From assembly GCA_018398765.1 (NCBI GenBank), contig JAHBMJ010005556.1, positions 1 through 48,335 of the forward strand: 48,335 nucleotides of DNA. Reading direction: 5' to 3'. Source of the DNA: Chromera velia (Eukaryota > Sar > Chromeraceae). The first letter of the stretch is position 1. Every line of letters starts with the position of its first letter. The notes under the pieces are model-generated. The model did no database searches. It saw only the letters and a program-made list of their open reading frames with translations, and was not told where the DNA came from. Positions 45,190 through 48,335 of this stretch are shown here, in pieces. Both the position numbers and the translations under genes were made by a program.

Positions 45190-46794
45190 GTGGCTGTCGG
45201 ACCTTGCCAACTCACCGATGGTGCCTCCTCGCTGTCTATTGTTTGTTGAGGAGAAATTTCTCGTCAGTGAGTCCTCCAATCTATCCCTGAAAGCAGCCAA
45301 ATCGCTCGCCGTCTCTCCCTCCCTCCTCTCCAACCCGCTCCCCGCGTCTGCTGCTGCACCTCCAGACACGCCAAATCTAGGACTATCCATCCCCCTCCCT
45401 CTCTCCTCCTCCCTGGCTGAAAACTCAGGCAGCCCTTCCCTTCCCTGCTGGGCAGCAGCTGCAGCCCTCAACCCCCCTGGAGATATGCTCCTCTCCCTCC
45501 CTCTCACCCCCACTCTTTGGGGGGATACAGACACAGAGACGGAAGATAGAGAGGTTTCCCTCCCTCCCGCTTTCCGTCTCTGTCCTCCTTTTCCGTTTCC
45601 CCCCCCCTGCTGCTGCTGTTGAATTCCGAAACCAATCTGCTGGTCGTGCAATCGAGCAACAAGTGGACGGCGGAGTCGGAGGGGCGACGCCGAGGATCTT
45701 GCTTCTTGGCGTCTTGCACTCCCTTTCCCTCTTTGCCTTTTTTGAACTTCGAAAAGGGCGTCCGAGGGACTCACATGCCTCAGCCCTCCTGCTCCTTCCC
45801 TTCCCGCTACCCCCCCCCTTCCTGGAGGACTCAGAGCTTCAATCCGTCTCATCGGCGGTCTCTCTCTGGTGTCCCCATCGCGAGTGGTCATGGTCTTCAG
45901 CTTCGTCTGTAAACGCGGCGGGGAGGCTGTGGCTGAGGCTGCCGGAGGATCTGCAATTCACGCAACATGCAAACACATTCAGGAGGAAAATGATGAGAGG
46001 GACTGTTGTGATGTCATTCATTTGAAAAGAGAGGCAGAAACAGACTTACTCAGCAGACACACAGCTCAAGCAAGCTGTGACTTGGTACGAGCGTGAGGTA
46101 TTAATGACTGTGTGTGAGAGAGAGAGAGAGCGCTGTCTCAAGAAGTGGAGCCGGAAGGCAGGCAGAGAAGAAACAAGAGGCAGAAGAGTTCGCATAGTGT
46201 CTGTTCCAAAAGAGACTGTATGCGTGCGTCAAACCGACCTTCCTGTTCTTTTGAGTGTGGTGCTTTGGGTGCAAAGATCTTCGTTTTGGCAAGGACAGGG
46301 TCGAAAAAGGTCGCGGGGGTTGTGTCATCGTTCCACTGGGGCTTCCGCGCCCCCCTTTCTCTTCCAACCTCTCTCTCGGTGAGAGACGTCTTCGTTTTCC
46401 TCTCTCTGTGTCCGTCAACGGCAGCCCTCTTTGCGTGCTTCCCCCCGCTTTTCTGCTGTCTTTTGTCTTTGTGCTTCCTGTGCACACCCACTGTCTCCGT
46501 CGGGGGAGCCGTTGGGGCCTGTAGTGGTGGATTTGGACTGGCAAGGTGATGGTGCCCGTGCAACACCTTGCTTGAAGGAAGTCGAAGTTGAGACTGGTTG
46601 GAGAGGGAGAAGGGGATCTTTTCCCTTTCTCTTCTGTCTTGGGGCTCTTGCTCTCCTGCTTTGTAGAGCTCAGAGAGGCTGGGGGCTATTTTCCTCAGAG
46701 TACACCTCACAACCTCTGCCTCCGTCTCTTCGTCTTGAAAGGGACCCGCGGAAGTGAGGGCCAGTTGGTTCTTTGAAAAGAGACGGGACGACAT
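42391..46794 (-). CDS. Gene D: Ser/Arg-rich protein of unknown function
   Basis: Five exons fit by phase: 46794-46239 (phase 1 end), 45950-45216, 44963-43629, 43188-43073 and 42464-42391, giving about 938 residues. The start is ATG at 46794 (SSRLFSKNQLALTSAGPFQD). Exon 3 carries an acidic Ser stretch, then an Arg-rich block with REREQSASTSSDS and RRRGRERHRQRS, resembling the RS-type low-complexity regions of splicing-related proteins. A helical piece follows (FEAALLADLQQVARQALAES). The C-terminus is more globular-looking: ENYRNRFEKFVELRERHLSG, then SSWNLQDAVSQRALGLACAG and MEMESELEAAVLRLAAEEHL before the stop. The exon 3 frame breaks at a C run containing an N (43853-43871). The frames and splice phases on either side require one extra base or two fewer, so this looks like a sequencing error. 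Family not recognised. Confidence 0.7.
43853..43871. other. C homopolymer with ambiguous base causing an apparent frameshift
   Basis: 19-base C run with N at 43867, inside exon 3 of gene D. Upstream coding (ending KRLESR) and downstream coding (RGVSSGVVGVSMRLGEVGTL) are in different frames. The downstream frame is the one that splices in phase to the next exon. Confidence 0.85.
45122..45189. repeat. CA-GA compound microsatellite in intron 2 of gene D
   Basis: (CA)n followed by (GA)n, starting about 26 bases into the intron after the donor at 45215. Confidence 0.9.
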
Positions 46795-47493
46795 CGAGAC
46801 AAGAAAGGAAAGAGAGATGAAGCGTCAAAGTAGGTCGAAACCGAAAACAGGGTGTCACACAATGTACTCCTGCTGAAGTTTCACACTCCCTTGACAAGCC
46901 AGAGAAGGATTTTCGCCCTCGTCACGATCGAATGCAATATCAGCAGCCCAAAGCTCTCTGTGAAGCTATGATCGAATATTGAGAACTTTCAGAATCTTTC
47001 AGACCAGGCTCAGTCTGACAAACCAACAAGCTCCCCTTTTCCCGAAAAGATCCTCCCATACATCCCACGCATTCACGCTGCTTATCCACGTGCTTTTGTC
47101 GAAACTTCGATATTAATAGAATCTCTGGGATTTTCTGGGCACTGAGTCTCAGCAATGAATCCAATGGTGACTGTGATTGACTCAGCAAGGTCCGATTCGA
47201 ATTGAGTTTGAAACATTAATTTTGAAACACAGCTTGTGGTCAGCCTGGGCCCCCGACCCCGGCCCCCGCGCGGCAAACCGCGCGTGCATGGCAAACCTAT
47301 TCGCGGCCCGCGGTCCCCGCGGCCCCCAAACGTCGTCCGTCAAACATCTGACCACGCATCATGGTCAGCGCCGAAGAAGAGCTTGAAAACAGGAACAACC
47401 TGAGGGCACGGTTCAATCCCTCGGTGGCATCTATCCATCTTTCAGCCAGTAGTATTAGAAGTTGCTTCCGCCTTTCTCTGGGGGCCCGGTCCA
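46795..47493. promoter_or_regulatory. Candidate bidirectional promoter between genes D and E
   Basis: About 700 bases separate the divergent start codons. Positions 47245-47340 are a GC-rich patch with a perfect hairpin CGCGCGG-CAAA-CCGCGCG and CCGCGG palindromes, set in otherwise ordinary sequence. The arrangement suggests shared regulation, but no TATA box or known factor site was identified. Confidence 0.4.
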
Positions 47494-48335
47494 ATGAGTC
47501 CGCCCCGCACCCGCAGAGGCGGTTGGTCTCCGTCTCTCCGACCAACTCCGGAGACGCCTTTTGACGTCTCGAGGAGGCCACCCTCCTTTTTTTGGTTCTG
47601 CCTGTGCCTTGCTGTTGTTTTTCTATGTCAGTCTGAATGTGTGTGTTGTTCTGCGGGCAAAAGTGGGCGGGTAGCTTTCGTCCCTGGTCACCGGCGCCTC
47701 AAGGCAGTTCGCAGTATGCGCCCTCTGTCTGTTTCTGTCTCTGCGAACCAGAACACGGGCAGCAGTAGTAGCAGTAGTCCGACTGTGAGAAAAAGAAGTA
47801 GTGCCATCGATTCATCTTCCAGCAGTCATCTGGGTCTCCTTTCCCCCAGGGCCGAGAAAGAAAAAGAGAGAGCGACAAGGGAGCCACAGTGGAACGAAGG
47901 AGACGGGAGGGTCTCTTTGTTGTCAGAGGGAAAGAGGGAGGGAGGGAGAGGAGACACGAGGGACAGAGAGGACGTGCAAGACGAGTCCAGTAACAGCCGC
48001 ACACTTCGGAATGCTTTATGTGTTTCAGCTGCGGCGGCAGCTTTGGCGATAGCATCGGTCAGTCGTGCGTCAGAACGCGCCTGCAGGAAGGGTCACCATT
48101 TCGATCGTCGCTCTTCCCTTCTGTTTCTGCCGACCACTCTCGACTGACCTGGTTGAACGAATTCTGATTTTTTTCCTCTCCTGTCTGCAGAGGGCATACG
48201 CCAGCGACGGTTTTGACCTGGATATCTTTCGGTCTTTCTCAACTTCTGCCACGGCTTCTCTGGTTGACCCTTCTGTTTCTCTTCTTTCGGAGTCTCCGTC
48301 TCTTTCTCTTTCTTTCTTGGAGACGGCAGTTCTCG
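47494..48335 (+). CDS. Gene E, 5' part: probable plastid-targeted protein (runs off window)
   Basis: Exon 1 is 47494-48057 (188 codons, phase 0 donor GTCAGT) and exon 2 starts at 48191 after TGTCTGCAG. The predicted leader has a hydrophobic core at residues 30-45 (PSFFWFCLCLAVVFLCQS) and a likely cleavage near CCSAG. A Ser/Arg/Lys-rich stretch with early Phe (KSGRVAFVPGHRRLK) follows, which is the layout of a signal peptide plus transit peptide for a complex plastid. A second hydrophobic Ala-rich segment (NALCVSAAAAALAIAS) crosses the exon junction and ends RAYASDG, which fits an AxA thylakoid-processing site. Exon 2 continues GFDLDIFRSFSTSATASLVD and is open to the window end. The ATG has a weak context and no earlier in-frame start was identified. 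Protein identity unknown. Confidence 0.6.

Overview
The window is eukaryotic nuclear DNA, most likely from a protist with a complex plastid. The genes are built from many exons joined by GT-AG introns of roughly 100-900 bases, mostly in phase 0. Codon use is GC-leaning, and the proteins are long and rich in Ser, Gln, Glu and Arg. The gene at the right edge starts with what looks like a signal peptide, transit peptide and possible thylakoid-transfer peptide. A chromerid alga such as Chromera velia would fit, but that is an inference: no rRNA or marker gene is present to settle it. No operons, CRISPR arrays or prokaryotic signals were seen.

Layout. Positions 1-16.8 kb are repeat-dominated. They hold an AC array with a 32-base internal rhythm, a duplicated gene fragment split by a hAT-like DNA transposon, an ATTC array, and two dispersed repeat families (R1, R2). 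A 7.5 kb satellite of 48-base palindromic monomers follows, then transposase and ankyrin-gene relics and a large CA/GA microsatellite cluster. Positions 17.1-24.5 kb hold gene B (minus strand, 11 exons by splice-phase reconstruction, about 1,108 residues). Positions 24.5-30.6 kb have no convincing gene; the first half is AT-rich. Positions 30.6-39.3 kb hold gene C (minus, 13 exons, about 1,576 residues, coiled coil plus Gln-rich disordered tail). Positions 39.3-42.4 kb are intergenic, with a 38-base minisatellite that contains a sequencing gap. Positions 42.4-46.8 kb hold gene D (minus, 5 exons, about 938 residues, Ser/Arg-rich middle). Gene E starts at 47.5 kb on the plus strand, diverging from gene D across about 700 bases, and runs off the window.

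I could not assign a family to genes B-E. They share no pathway I can see. Their splice structure was worked out by hand from acceptor and donor sites and phase agreement, and cDNA would be needed to confirm it. The most interesting observations are a repeated helical motif in gene B that ends exactly at exon boundaries, the 44-monomer higher-order repeat in the satellite, the hAT-like insertion with its empty site preserved in the second copy, CT microsatellites serving as polypyrimidine tracts at splice acceptors, and the multi-part targeting leader of gene E.
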